Assembly (NCBI GenBank): GCA_958477465.1
Contig: CAUEFX010000044.1
Location: forward strand, 1-36,481
Source: an uncultured Bacteroides sp.
GTDB taxonomy: Bacteria; Bacteroidota; Bacteroidia; Bacteroidales; Bacteroidaceae
Direction: 5' to 3'
DNA length: 36,481 bases
The notes beneath the pieces were generated by a model. The model was given only the letters and a program-made list of their open reading frames with translations. It had not been told where the DNA came from and did no database searches. Position numbers and translations under genes: made by a program. Of this stretch, positions 23,879 to 32,983 are shown one piece after another. Within the stretch, counting starts at the first letter, position 1, and every line of letters begins with the position of its first letter.

Positions 23879-26443
23879 TTATACAAACCAACGTACATAG
23901 CAGAAATCCTGACGGTGAGGCAGATCCGGGTTCTTCGGGAACATACGGTAAGATACCTTGAAGCTTCCTGCATTAGACATGCTGTGTTTAGCCTGGAATG
24001 TGTACAGATCACCCTCTTTCTTGATAACATTGAACGGTTCTACAGAATAAACGTGTTGTTTACCGTCAGCCGTTGTATAAGTAGTCACCAATTCAAGTCC
24101 TATTGCATCGTTCAAACCTTTCTCATCGATAACGTAAGTAATCGTGTATTCTTTTCCGCTTTCGATGCTGCCTTTCACGAGCTCTTCTGTCTTCTCACAA
24201 GATACCACCTCGATTGAATCCCACTTCTCAACCACTTCTTCCTTCCATGCTGCAATCTCTTTTGCCTTGGCATTGTCATTGGCAGACAACATGTGGAAAC
24301 GTTTGGCCTCTTTGGTGTAGAACTTGCTGTAGTAATCATCGAGCTGACGCTTCATTGTGTAATGAGGTGCAATCTGCGCAATAGAATTCTTGATTGTCTT
24401 CACCCAACCTTCAGAGAATCCTTTCTTGTTGCGTGCATAGAACAACGGCAGAATTTCCGTCTCAAGAATGCTATAGATAGTAGCAGCATCCAACTGATCC
24501 TGATGTTCTTGATTCTGGTAAGTGCGTTTTTCGGTCAATGCCCATCCGGCACCTTCACGATAGCCTTCCAGCCACCATCCGTCGAGTACGGAGAAGTTAA
24601 GTACACCATTCATCAACGCCTTCTCACCCGATGTACCGGATGCCTCGAGCGGACGGGTCGGCGTATTCAACCAGATATCAACACCGGATACCAGACGACG
24701 TGCCAACTGCATATCATAGTTTTCAAGGAAAATAATCTTACCCAAAAATTCCGGACGACGGGAGATTTCGATAATTTTCTTTATCAAACCTTGTCCTGCA
24801 CCATCATGCGGGTGAGCTTTTCCGGTGAACAGGAACTGTACCGGATAATCGGGATTGTTCACAATCTTTGCCAGACGATCCAGATCGGTGAACAGCAAGT
24901 GAGCACGTTTGTATGTAGCAAAACGACGGCCGAAACCGATCAGCAATGCATTCGGATTGATCTTATCCATCAGAGACACAATGCGTGAAGGATCCCCTTG
25001 ATTCTTCAACCATGTTTCACGGAACTGTTTGCGGATGTAATCCACCAGTTTGTTCTTCATGGTCATACGGGTCTTCCAGATCTCCTCATCAGCTACATTA
25101 TAGATAGCTTCCCAAATTTTCGGATTAGACTGGTCGTACAAGAAATTCTCATTGAAATACTTCGCGTACAGCTGTTTCCATTCTGTGGCACTCCATGTAG
25201 GGAAGTGAACACCATTGGTTACATAACCCACATGACTCTCTTCCGGGAAATAGCCTTTCCAGATAGAAGAGAACATTTCCTGAGAAACCTTTCCGTGCAA
25301 CCAGCTCACACCGTTTACTTCCTGAGAAGTATTGCAGGCGAAAACAGACATACAGAAGCGTTCGCCCTTATCACCCGGATTATTACGTCCGAGATCCATC
25401 AGATCGTCCCAAGTGATACCCATCATAGCAGGATATCCTCCCATATACTTGCCGAAAAGACCTTCGTCGAAATAGTCGTGTCCGGCAGGAACCGGAGTAT
25501 GAACCGTATAAAGAGATGAAGCGCGAACCAACTCGATGGCCTGGTCGAAAGTAAGACCGGTAGCCACATAGTCGCAGATACGCTGAACATTGATCAATGC
25601 AGCATGTCCTTCATTACAATGATAAACATCTTTCTTGATGCCCAATGCTTTCAGAGTCAGGATACCACCGATACCCAACAGAATTTCCTGTTTCAGACGG
25701 TTTTCCCAATCGCCGCCGTATAGCTGATAAGTAATAGGACGGTCGAATTCGCTGTTCATTTCATTATCCGTATCCAACAGATACAAAGAGATACGGCCTA
25801 CATTCACACGCCATACATTAGCATGTACAAAGTAGTTCATGTAAGGAACATCCACTACCAGCTGCTTACCATCGGCATCAAGCACACGGTCGATAGGCAA
25901 CTGACCGAAGTTCTGCGCTTCGTAGTTGGCAATCTGTTGCCCGTCCATAGACAAAGACTGTGTAAAGTAACCATAACGATAGAGGAATCCTACTGCGCAA
26001 AGATCCACATTACTGTCAGAAGCCTCTTTCAGATAGTCGCCGGCAAGTACACCCAGACCACCGGAATATATTTTAAGTACGCTTGTCAAACCATACTCCA
26101 TGCTGAAATAAGCCACAGAGGGACGAGTCGAGTCCGGTGTCACATCCATATAGTCTCTGAACTTAGTATAAACATCATTCATACGCTTCAGGATGACTTT
26201 ATCTTTAGACAAAGCTTCCAGCGTCTCATAACTCATACGTTCCAGAAGAAGCACAGGGTTCTGCCCTACTTCTTTCCACAAAGCCGGATCCAAGTCTCTG
26301 AATAATTCAGTTGCTTCATAGTTCCAGGACCACCAAATGTTGCGTGCTATCTCTGACAACTTTTCCAATTCCGCCGGAACACGTGACTTTACAGTCACTT
26401 CTTTCCAGTTCGGAGTGTTCACATTACTAACCTTAACTTTCAT
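23879..26443 (-). CDS. glgP: Alpha-glucan (glycogen) phosphorylase, GT35
   Basis: An 854-residue cytoplasmic enzyme that releases glucose 1-phosphate from glycogen or maltodextrin using pyridoxal phosphate. It belongs to the short TIGR02094-type branch, with an N-terminal DUF3417-like part (LEKLSEIARNIWWSWNYEATELF). The block VAYFSMEYGLTSVLKIYSGGLGVLAGDYLKEASD is highly typical. The PLP site reads EASGTSGEKALMNG with the Schiff-base Lys at about residue 608. RFATYKRAHLLFTDLDRL and LFTGKAHPHDGAGQ form part of the phosphate and sugar site. The C-terminal 100 residues (from about 750) look like an added beta-rich domain. It lies 31 nt after the glycogen synthase gene in the same operon. Confidence 0.93.
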   Translation of the reverse strand: MKVKVSNVNTPNWKEVTVKSRVPAELEKLSEIARNIWWSWNYEATELFRDLDPALWKEVGQNPVLLLERMSYETLEALSKDKVILKRMNDVYTKFRDYMDVTPDSTRPSVAYFSMEYGLTSVLKIYSGGLGVLAGDYLKEASDSNVDLCAVGFLYRYGYFTQSLSMDGQQIANYEAQNFGQLPIDRVLDADGKQLVVDVPYMNYFVHANVWRVNVGRISLYLLDTDNEMNSEFDRPITYQLYGGDWENRLKQEILLGIGGILTLKALGIKKDVYHCNEGHAALINVQRICDYVATGLTFDQAIELVRASSLYTVHTPVPAGHDYFDEGLFGKYMGGYPAMMGITWDDLMDLGRNNPGDKGERFCMSVFACNTSQEVNGVSWLHGKVSQEMFSSIWKGYFPEESHVGYVTNGVHFPTWSATEWKQLYAKYFNENFLYDQSNPKIWEAIYNVADEEIWKTRMTMKNKLVDYIRKQFRETWLKNQGDPSRIVSLMDKINPNALLIGFGRRFATYKRAHLLFTDLDRLAKIVNNPDYPVQFLFTGKAHPHDGAGQGLIKKIIEISRRPEFLGKIIFLENYDMQLARRLVSGVDIWLNTPTRPLEASGTSGEKALMNGVLNFSVLDGWWLEGYREGAGWALTEKRTYQNQEHQDQLDAATIYSILETEILPLFYARNKKGFSEGWVKTIKNSIAQIAPHYTMKRQLDDYYSKFYTKEAKRFHMLSANDNAKAKEIAAWKEEVVEKWDSIEVVSCEKTEELVKGSIESGKEYTITYVIDEKGLNDAIGLELVTTYTTADGKQHVYSVEPFNVIKKEGDLYTFQAKHSMSNAGSFKVSYRMFPKNPDLPHRQDFCYVRWFV

Positions 26444-26474
26444 AATGTTATCATTTATTTATTTGATAAATAAT

Positions 26475-28139
26475 TTAATTCAGCTGACGTTTCATTGCAT
26501 TGCGTAAAGCAATATCATAAGCCTCATAATAATATTTAATAAAGTGTTTCCACAACGCCTTTTCTGCGATTTCGCCGGCACGTTTGCGGATTTCCTTTAC
26601 TTCACTTTCTGTTTTCGTGGAAAACAACGATACGGTATCCTTGATGCCGTCGGCCACCTCGGAATAGTTATAATCCGAACGGTGCAATACTTCCACCCCA
26701 TCCTCAATGCCATTATTCTGCTTTTTCAAACTCTTCACCCAAAGACCGAAGCCGGCAAGATCAGTAGTAATGGTAGGCACGCGGAAAGCCACACTCTCCA
26801 AAGGGGTATATCCCCAAGGTTCATAATAAGACGGATAAACGCTGAGATCCTGTCCCAACAGCAGATCATAATACTCCTTATTCAAAATCCCATCCTTACC
26901 GTTCAGATAGCAGGGAACGAAAATCACTTTCACCTTATCCTCCCGGCGATTGCCCATTCCAAGATACTTCAACATATCGAGTACCTGGTCATGCGTCATA
27001 TTATGCAGCCAATGCGTGATAAAAGGCACTTCCAACGGAGTATCGAACTTGTCTTTGCTCTTCAGACGCACCTGCAGATCTTCACGTGGCTCACCCACCC
27101 AACCGGGCACATTGACAAAAGCCAATACTTCTCTCTTCAGATTCTTATCCCGACACAAACGGTTCAAAGATTCCAAGAATACATCTATTCCTTTATTCTT
27201 AAACTCATAACGGCCACTGGTTCCGATGATTAACGTATCGTCACCCAAGTTTGTTCCCAATAATTTATTGGCAACATTCAGCATAGTCGAACGGGCACGT
27301 TTACGTTTGCCGGCAAATGTACTTCCTTTAGGAACGAAATCATCCTCGAAACCATTCATCAGCACCACGTCGGCTGCTTTATCGAGCAGCTCTTTGCATT
27401 CGTTATTGGTTATTTCACTTACCGTCGTAAAACAGTCCACATAGTGAGCCGTCTGCTTCTCTATGGAGTGTTTAGACTGCATATTCAGTTCTTCGGCCAT
27501 CTGATCGCCGTTGTAAGCAAACAGATAATCATAAAGCGGTTTGTTGTTTCCGGCAATGGAACGCCCGATGGACGTAGCATGAGTGGTAAAGATGGTCGCT
27601 ATTTCCGGAACAGCCGTCTGCAGATAAAGCGCTCCCAATCCGGTCATCCATTCATGTGCCTGATAAATTACTTTATCGTTCTCCGTCAGATTGTAGCGGT
27701 AGAAACTTTCCACTACCTTGCCGGCAGCATACGAGAACATCGATGCTTCGTCATAGTCGCCGTACGCATGCAGCGAATCTACTTGAAAACGATTCCACAT
27801 TTCTGTATATATTTCATTCTTTTTTGCAAAGAACGGCTGAAAGTCTACTAATATCACGATGGGATTGCCCGGAACATTCCAACGTCCTACACGGACAGAA
27901 AGATTATCTTTTTCACATGCGTGCAACTTCCATGCCGCACAAAGATTATCGGACTCTATAAACAAAGGATTATCCTTGCCTTGCCACACATCCGGACCAA
28001 TAAAGAACAATTTATCACGAAAAGCAGTCTGTAATGTGTTCGCCCTTGTGGACAGAACTGTGTAGATTCCTCCTACCTTATTACACACCTCCCAACTGGA
28101 TTCGAAGATATAATCGGGGGTTAATAAATCTTTTACCAT
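26475..28139 (-). CDS. Glycogen synthase of the eukaryote-like GT3 family
   Basis: A 554-residue retaining glucosyltransferase that extends alpha-1,4-glucan from a nucleotide sugar. The N-terminus FESSWEVCNKVGGIYTVLSTRA (residues 12-33) and the late motif YPSYYEPWGYTPLESVAFRVP (about 435-455), with the E-x7-E pair E440 and E448, match fungal and animal glycogen synthase (GT3), not the bacterial GT5 GlgA. It is shorter than eukaryotic GYS (about 700) and lacks the Ser-rich phospho-regulated C-terminus. The donor may be UDP-glucose, as in eukaryotes, or ADP-glucose; sequence alone does not decide. It is the first gene of the synthase-phosphorylase operon, preceded by a TAnnTTTG promoter box and a LacI-type palindrome. 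Confidence 0.92.
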   Translation of the reverse strand: MVKDLLTPDYIFESSWEVCNKVGGIYTVLSTRANTLQTAFRDKLFFIGPDVWQGKDNPLFIESDNLCAAWKLHACEKDNLSVRVGRWNVPGNPIVILVDFQPFFAKKNEIYTEMWNRFQVDSLHAYGDYDEASMFSYAAGKVVESFYRYNLTENDKVIYQAHEWMTGLGALYLQTAVPEIATIFTTHATSIGRSIAGNNKPLYDYLFAYNGDQMAEELNMQSKHSIEKQTAHYVDCFTTVSEITNNECKELLDKAADVVLMNGFEDDFVPKGSTFAGKRKRARSTMLNVANKLLGTNLGDDTLIIGTSGRYEFKNKGIDVFLESLNRLCRDKNLKREVLAFVNVPGWVGEPREDLQVRLKSKDKFDTPLEVPFITHWLHNMTHDQVLDMLKYLGMGNRREDKVKVIFVPCYLNGKDGILNKEYYDLLLGQDLSVYPSYYEPWGYTPLESVAFRVPTITTDLAGFGLWVKSLKKQNNGIEDGVEVLHRSDYNYSEVADGIKDTVSLFSTKTESEVKEIRKRAGEIAEKALWKHFIKYYYEAYDIALRNAMKRQLN

Positions 28140-28492
28140 ATAATTGTTTAGAACTCTTTTTATTTAGCGCCTGCAAAAATACGCATTATTTATTGAAAAA
28201 TAATGGTTTATATGGAAAATGTGAATCGGCAAGGGGGCACAAACGTTTGCAAATCCTCTTTTAACAGTCGTTTCATTCCATTTCATGAATTAATTCCAAC
28301 CGGTTATCAGCAAAAAGACGCTATCTTTTTGCTTGCCAATGATTATCATGCCGGCAATAATAAAGTGGAAATCGCTAATATAGCACAATAGGAACAGAAA
28401 ATGCTTACACTTTGAAGATTGGTCTCTAATAACCGATCGGAGATTAAACATTCCTCAAAAAAATAAAGTTAGCTCATACCGGATATACCTAC
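28140..28492. promoter_or_regulatory. Upstream region of the glycogen operon with palindromic operator candidate
   Basis: No credible gene is present. Minus-strand TATTTTTG (plus-strand 28174-28181) is a -7 element match 35 nt before the synthase start. CAAACGTTTG at 28240-28249, inside GCACAAACGTTTGCAAA, is a perfect palindrome with a central CG, like LacI/PurR-family operators. It lies about 60-70 nt upstream of the -7 box. Regulation is inferred only. Confidence 0.45.
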
Positions 28493-28535
28493 AAAAAAAT
28501 CACCCCTGCAACAAACATCTGCGGCAGGAGTGATT
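28493..28535 (-). terminator. Rho-independent terminator of the V-ATPase operon
   Basis: The stem AATCACCCCTGC (28498-28509) pairs with GCAGGAGTGATT (28524-28535), 11 of 12 positions, with a 14-nt loop. On the minus strand it is followed by a run of T (plus-strand A-run 28493-28499). It lies about 57 nt after the last gene of the operon. Confidence 0.88.
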
Positions 28536-28591
28536 CCTATGTTTCAGGTGTTCTGACACACCTTATTTTTTATGTCTTATATACGTTCGGA

Positions 28592-29053
28592 TTATGCCAA
28601 GGCACTACCAATCAAGAAGGTAGCAGCCAAAGCTACGATTGCATAAAGTTCCGGGAATACGGCAAGAATCAACGTATTGCTGAACACGTTGTGACCTTGA
28701 CCGATGGCAGCAATACCATTGGCACAAACTTGTCCCTGACGGATAGCCGAGAACAATGCAACCAATCCCAACGCAATACCTGCACCCAATACGGCAGAAG
28801 CCTGGATAGCTGTGATCTGAGGAGTCAGAATACCGAAAATTGTCTGGAACATAAAGTAACCGGCAAAGCCATACAGACCCTGTGTACCCGGAAGAGCCGT
28901 CAATACAAGGAAGTTACCGAATGCACCATCATTCTTTTTCAATGCGCCGATGGCAGCGTTACCTGCAATAGTTACCCCGTATGCGCTACCGATACCCGAC
29001 AAACCAACCATTACCGCGATGCCAATGTAGGCAATAAACAAATTCATTTCCAT
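28592..29053 (-). CDS. ntpK: V-type ATPase membrane rotor subunit K
   Basis: A 153-residue proteolipid with four membrane helices, that is, two fused c-type hairpins as in Enterococcus NtpK. Only the second hairpin has a carboxylate: E135 in AVFPELYAIV. The first has LPGTQGLYGF (L54, T57, Q58), and helix 3 ends with AIRQGQ (Q106). These residues correspond in kind and order to the Na+ ligands of E. hirae NtpK (L61, T64, Q65, Q110, E139), so Na+ coupling is likely. It is the last gene of the operon, 47 nt after subunit I, with a terminator behind. ATG codons 28592-side numbering: MEM at 29053 and 29047 are both possible starts. Confidence 0.95.
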   Translation of the reverse strand: MEMNLFIAYIGIAVMVGLSGIGSAYGVTIAGNAAIGALKKNDGAFGNFLVLTALPGTQGLYGFAGYFMFQTIFGILTPQITAIQASAVLGAGIALGLVALFSAIRQGQVCANGIAAIGQGHNVFSNTLILAVFPELYAIVALAATFLIGSALA

Positions 29054-29100
29054 AATTTTATTCTGTTTTTATTGTTTAATTTTATTTTCTTGTTTCTCTA

Positions 29101-30918
29101 TTATTTCTTAAAAGGTTTGTACTCCTTGCCGCCACCTTCGTATCCGGAATTCTTGAAGAATTCCACAAATGTCAGACGCATGGGGTGAACCATCGCACCG
29201 AGTACATTCATAAACATATTGATAGCATGGCCGATCACAAAGATCAGTACCATCACAATCGGACCCAGAACGGCATTATCAGGACTCATTCCGGTGGCAA
29301 GACTATTGAATACTCCTGCCAGAATTCCTCCCGAAAGTCCGAGAGCGAACAGACGGACATACGAAAGCACATCTCCCAGCAAACCGGTAACCATGTTGTA
29401 GGAATCCCACAAACCGAGTCCGATATTCAGGAATATATTCTTTCCGGGAGTATTGAAAAGGAATATCATCACACCGGCAATAGCAAGTATTACCAAATGC
29501 ACTGTACCGCCCATCGGCAATACCTCCGGAAGCAAAGCCGAAACACCCATAGACAACAGCAGGATAATCCATCCGATCGTTGCGACAGCGTATTTAAAGC
29601 CGAACTGTATCGTCTGGTTCACCGCTTTCAGTACCATACCGAACATGATCTGTATCACTCCCAGTATCAATGAAAGCTGGAACATATCGTTATTATCCAT
29701 GAACACCGCATGCTTCAACTTCTGCACAACCGGCCAATCCAAGTCGTAGATATTGGCTCCGAAGAAAGTCCCCGTGAGCAATCCGCAGAAGAAAGTGGAA
29801 GCTGCCAGTACCTGAATCAGTGAGATGATCGACTTGGTAGAAGCTGTCAGCTTCTTAGCTATCAGACGATATGCCGTAGCCCCCACAAACAGGAATAATC
29901 CATATCCCGAATCACCGAGGCAAAGCCCGAAGAAAACCATAAAGAACGGGGCAAAGAACGGAGTCAAGTCCAATTCGTTATACTTCGGCAGCATATAGAG
30001 CTTGCAAATCGGCTCGAACCAAGAGAAGAATCCCTTATTATTCAGCTCGATCGGCACGTTGTCTCCCGGCACAGGGTCGGAAAGTTCGTAATAGACATGA
30101 GACGAATCGAGGAAAGCCTCAATCTCTATCTTGTTACGGGCAGGCACCCAGCCTTCAAGCAGCATCAGTTTCTCACCGGCAACCTGCTCCGTGCTCAGCA
30201 CGACTTTCGAGAACTCGATATTATTCTGCAGGTTTCTCTCCATCTCCTTCAAGGAAGGAATATCCTTTTGGGCCAGCAGAGCGAGCTTTCTTTCATTTTC
30301 GGCAATGGCCTGTTCCGTTTCTGCATAAAGCTGATTCACCCGAGTGAGCGAGTAAGCCGGCAACTTGGCCTGCTCTACATCCAGATCGACTTCTACCCCG
30401 TCTTTCGTTACGGTTATAAAGAATACTTTTGAAGAGATACGGCTGATTACCATTGCGTTGTATTCCGTTTCCCACTCTTCTTTATAATTCCCCTCCGAAC
30501 AGGTATAAAAGCCTACCGTATAACCGACCTCATTCAACCGGCGGACACTCTCCGGCTCGAAGTCGCCCCATGCTGCCAAGGCATCCCGCTCTTTCGCATA
30601 GCCCTGCAGCTGTTGGGTCAGTTTACTCTTTTCAGCCTGTAACGCATCGATCTCATCCAGCACTTGTGCACCCCGTTGAGGAGTCCCCCCCTCTTTGGCA
30701 ACTACCGTATTCTTATCGAGCTTCACATTCTGAAGCAACTTTATGGCAGCCGCCAGACGTGACGAAAGACGAATGCTGTCCTGCAACTCGGCATTTTCGG
30801 CTGCACCCTGCTGTTTTTCAACAATGTGCACCACCCCAAGCTCGCGAAGACTATTCAGAAAATCCTCGTACTCCTTATGATAAACCAGGAACGTGAGTTT
30901 CTTCATTTTTGTAATCAT
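29101..30918 (-). CDS. ntpI: V-type ATPase subunit I (stator, a-type)
   Basis: A 605-residue membrane stator subunit, equivalent to the eukaryotic a subunit, forming the ion half-channels beside the K ring. The N-terminal cytoplasmic half (residues 1-290) is helical and contains a coiled-coil-rich stretch around 60-110 (QAEKSKLTQQLQGYAKERD). The C-terminal half (about 310-595) has seven or eight membrane segments, with FMVFFGLCLGDSGYGL and DVLSYVRLFALGLSGGILAGVFN, where the essential Arg of the family (R in YVRLFALG) is present. Its start overlaps the end of subunit D by 4 nt (ATGA), so translation is coupled. Confidence 0.95.
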   Translation of the reverse strand: MITKMKKLTFLVYHKEYEDFLNSLRELGVVHIVEKQQGAAENAELQDSIRLSSRLAAAIKLLQNVKLDKNTVVAKEGGTPQRGAQVLDEIDALQAEKSKLTQQLQGYAKERDALAAWGDFEPESVRRLNEVGYTVGFYTCSEGNYKEEWETEYNAMVISRISSKVFFITVTKDGVEVDLDVEQAKLPAYSLTRVNQLYAETEQAIAENERKLALLAQKDIPSLKEMERNLQNNIEFSKVVLSTEQVAGEKLMLLEGWVPARNKIEIEAFLDSSHVYYELSDPVPGDNVPIELNNKGFFSWFEPICKLYMLPKYNELDLTPFFAPFFMVFFGLCLGDSGYGLFLFVGATAYRLIAKKLTASTKSIISLIQVLAASTFFCGLLTGTFFGANIYDLDWPVVQKLKHAVFMDNNDMFQLSLILGVIQIMFGMVLKAVNQTIQFGFKYAVATIGWIILLLSMGVSALLPEVLPMGGTVHLVILAIAGVMIFLFNTPGKNIFLNIGLGLWDSYNMVTGLLGDVLSYVRLFALGLSGGILAGVFNSLATGMSPDNAVLGPIVMVLIFVIGHAINMFMNVLGAMVHPMRLTFVEFFKNSGYEGGGKEYKPFKK

Positions 30919-31520
30919 GCCTCTACCTCCTTCCTTCTTTCCTGCTGGGATTTCAGAATCTTCTGCGATGACTTGGATAAGTTCTCCTCATCCTCCATGA
31001 ATCGTTTGATCTTTCGCAGCGCATCCTGATATCCGGGTATCTGTACCTTCTCAAAAAGGTTCACCTTCTGAGTGGTCTTTTTCCTTGCATGTTCCAACAA
31101 GTTCAGTTTGGCGAGTATAAACTCCCTTTCGATAGCCGTTTGCGCAAGCTGCTTCAACAGATACAACCCGTCGGCATACCACTTGGGAGCGTTAAACATA
31201 CTGTACGGCCGTATCTCAAAATCTACATTTTCGAGTAAGGGCACCCGTACACCGGCAATCTTCTTCACGCCAAGATGAACATCATTTACCTTTATCAATG
31301 AGGCATCAAACTCATTCCAAAGTGCGAACATGGCTTCATAAGCCTGGATTTGTCTCTCCAGCCTTTCTTCCAAATCGGTCGCTTCCGTCTTGCAGCGCTT
31401 CACCTCCATGCGCAGGGCACTCTCCTTGTTTTTTATAATAGGCAGAGTACGTACCCGCACTTTCAGCTGCTTCTCCAATAACTGAAGGGACGTCTTATTA
31501 TATTGAAATTTTATAGCCAT
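30915..31520 (-). CDS. ntpD: V-type ATPase central-stalk subunit D
   Basis: A 201-residue rotor-shaft subunit made of two long helices: residues 1-75 (FQYNKTSLQLLEKQLKVRVRTLP...) and about 115-200 (ANRLEH-like LNLLEHARKKTTQKVNLFEKVQIPGYQDALRKIKRFMEDEE). The KVNAxE-type motif near the C-terminal helix (KVNLFEKVQIPG) is the family signature. It turns inside the A3B3 hexamer and couples ATP hydrolysis to K-ring rotation. It lies 114 nt after subunit B. That gap contains an 8-bp inverted repeat (CCATTTAC with GTAAATGG) and no obvious terminator. Confidence 0.93.
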   Translation of the reverse strand: MAIKFQYNKTSLQLLEKQLKVRVRTLPIIKNKESALRMEVKRCKTEATDLEERLERQIQAYEAMFALWNEFDASLIKVNDVHLGVKKIAGVRVPLLENVDFEIRPYSMFNAPKWYADGLYLLKQLAQTAIEREFILAKLNLLEHARKKTTQKVNLFEKVQIPGYQDALRKIKRFMEDEENLSKSSQKILKSQQERRKEVEA

Positions 31521-31634
31521 CTCATTTATTTTAATTTATCGATTTACAAACAGGCGGTTGAATTTACTTTTCCCGACCATTTACAATTGACAACTTTCAA
31601 CCGTAAATGGCAAATCGCCTAATCGCAAATATCT

Positions 31635-32954
31635 TTATTTCGGCCAATACTGCTCTACCAGTTCTTTCTTTATATTCACCTCTTCCGGACGGAAATACTT
31701 ACCGAACAAGCCCCAGGCTACATCCAGCATTTCGGTGGTATCGAGATTTACATCGATAGCAAGCAACTGGTTGGAATAATCTTTTGCAAAAGCCAATGTA
31801 CGTTCGTCATAATTAGTCAGGTCGAAACCGTTTTCCAACTTCGTCTTGGCATTGGCGGCATCGGCATACAGACGTACGGCGGCATTCATCACCTGCGGAT
31901 GGTCCTTACGCGTCTTCTTACCGGTTACCAACTGTTTCAAGCGGGACAGAGAACGGAACGGGTCGACAATAACCTTACCGATGTCACTGTCACGACGCAA
32001 GAACAACTGACCTTCAGTGATATATCCCGTATTATCGGGCACAGCATGCGTGATATCACCGCCGGACAAAGTAGTCACGGCAATAATCGTGATAGAACCG
32101 CCGGATGGGAACTGCACCGCCTTTTCGTAGATCTTCGCCAAATCCGAATAAAGCGAACCGGGCATAGAATCCTTCGACGGAATCTGATCCATACGGTTGG
32201 ACACGATTGCCAAAGCATCGGCATAAGAGGTCATATCGGTAAGCAATACCAATACCTTCTCATTGTGCTCCACGGCAAAATATTCAGCGGCAGTCAATGC
32301 CATATCGGGAATCAACAGACGTTCTACCGGAGGGTTCTCCGTCGTATTCATGAAACTGACGATACGGTCGAGCGCACCGGCATTGGAGAATACATTCTTG
32401 AAATACAGGTAGTCATCGTTCGTCATACCCATACCGCCAAGGATAATCTTATCCGTTTCGGCACGCAAGGCAACGTTTGCCATTACCTGGTTAAAAGGCT
32501 GGTCGGGGTCGGCAAAGAACGGAATCTTCTGTCCGGATACCAATGTATTGTTCAGGTCGATACCGGCAATACCCGTTGCAATAAGTTCCGACGGTTGCTT
32601 ACGGCGAACCGGATTTACAGACGGACCACCGATTTCCACCTCCTGTCCTTCAATTTCCGGTCCCCCATCGATAGGGTCGCCAAACGCATTGAAGAAACGT
32701 CCGGCAAGCTGCTCGCTAACTTTGATCGTAGGCGATTTGCCCAGGAATACGACTTCCGCATTGGTCGGGATACCTTCGGTACCTTCGAACACCTGCAACG
32801 TCACTTCATCACCGGCAATTTTTACCACCTGGGCCAGTTTGCCATTCACGGTGGCCAACTCGTCATACCCCACTCCCGTCGCTTTCAGCGAACAGGTAGC
32901 TTTCGTAATCTGAGTAATCTTGGTATATATCTTTTGAAATGCTTTTGTTGCCAT
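31635..32954 (-). CDS. ntpB: V-type ATPase non-catalytic subunit B
   Basis: A 439-residue partner of the catalytic A subunit. The N-terminal beta-barrel (about 1-75) starts FQKIYTKITQITKATCSLKA. The nucleotide-fold domain has ATGIAGIDLNNTLVSGQKIPFFADPD in place of a P-loop GxxGxGKT, as expected of the non-catalytic subunit. VLVLLTDMTSYADALAIVSN, DQIPSKDSMPGSLYSDLAKIYE and GGSITIIAVTTLSGGDITHAVPDNTGYITEGQ are the conserved blocks. The arginine-finger-type sequence FRSLSRLKQLVTGKKTRKDH is present. It is slightly shorter than Enterococcus NtpB (458) at the C-terminus. Confidence 0.96.
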   Translation of the reverse strand: MATKAFQKIYTKITQITKATCSLKATGVGYDELATVNGKLAQVVKIAGDEVTLQVFEGTEGIPTNAEVVFLGKSPTIKVSEQLAGRFFNAFGDPIDGGPEIEGQEVEIGGPSVNPVRRKQPSELIATGIAGIDLNNTLVSGQKIPFFADPDQPFNQVMANVALRAETDKIILGGMGMTNDDYLYFKNVFSNAGALDRIVSFMNTTENPPVERLLIPDMALTAAEYFAVEHNEKVLVLLTDMTSYADALAIVSNRMDQIPSKDSMPGSLYSDLAKIYEKAVQFPSGGSITIIAVTTLSGGDITHAVPDNTGYITEGQLFLRRDSDIGKVIVDPFRSLSRLKQLVTGKKTRKDHPQVMNAAVRLYADAANAKTKLENGFDLTNYDERTLAFAKDYSNQLLAIDVNLDTTEMLDVAWGLFGKYFRPEEVNIKKELVEQYWPK

Positions 32955-32983
32955 CTATTTACTATTTAGCTATTTACGATTTA

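Noticed and set aside
28203..28391. 62-codon plus-strand frame in the glycogen operon upstream region
   Set aside because: No recognisable domain or signal peptide, no ribosome-binding context, and it covers the putative operator and promoter region.
31899..32969. Plus-strand open frame opposite the V-ATPase B gene
   Set aside because: Antisense shadow of a clearly conserved subunit; no family resemblance and no promoter or start signal.
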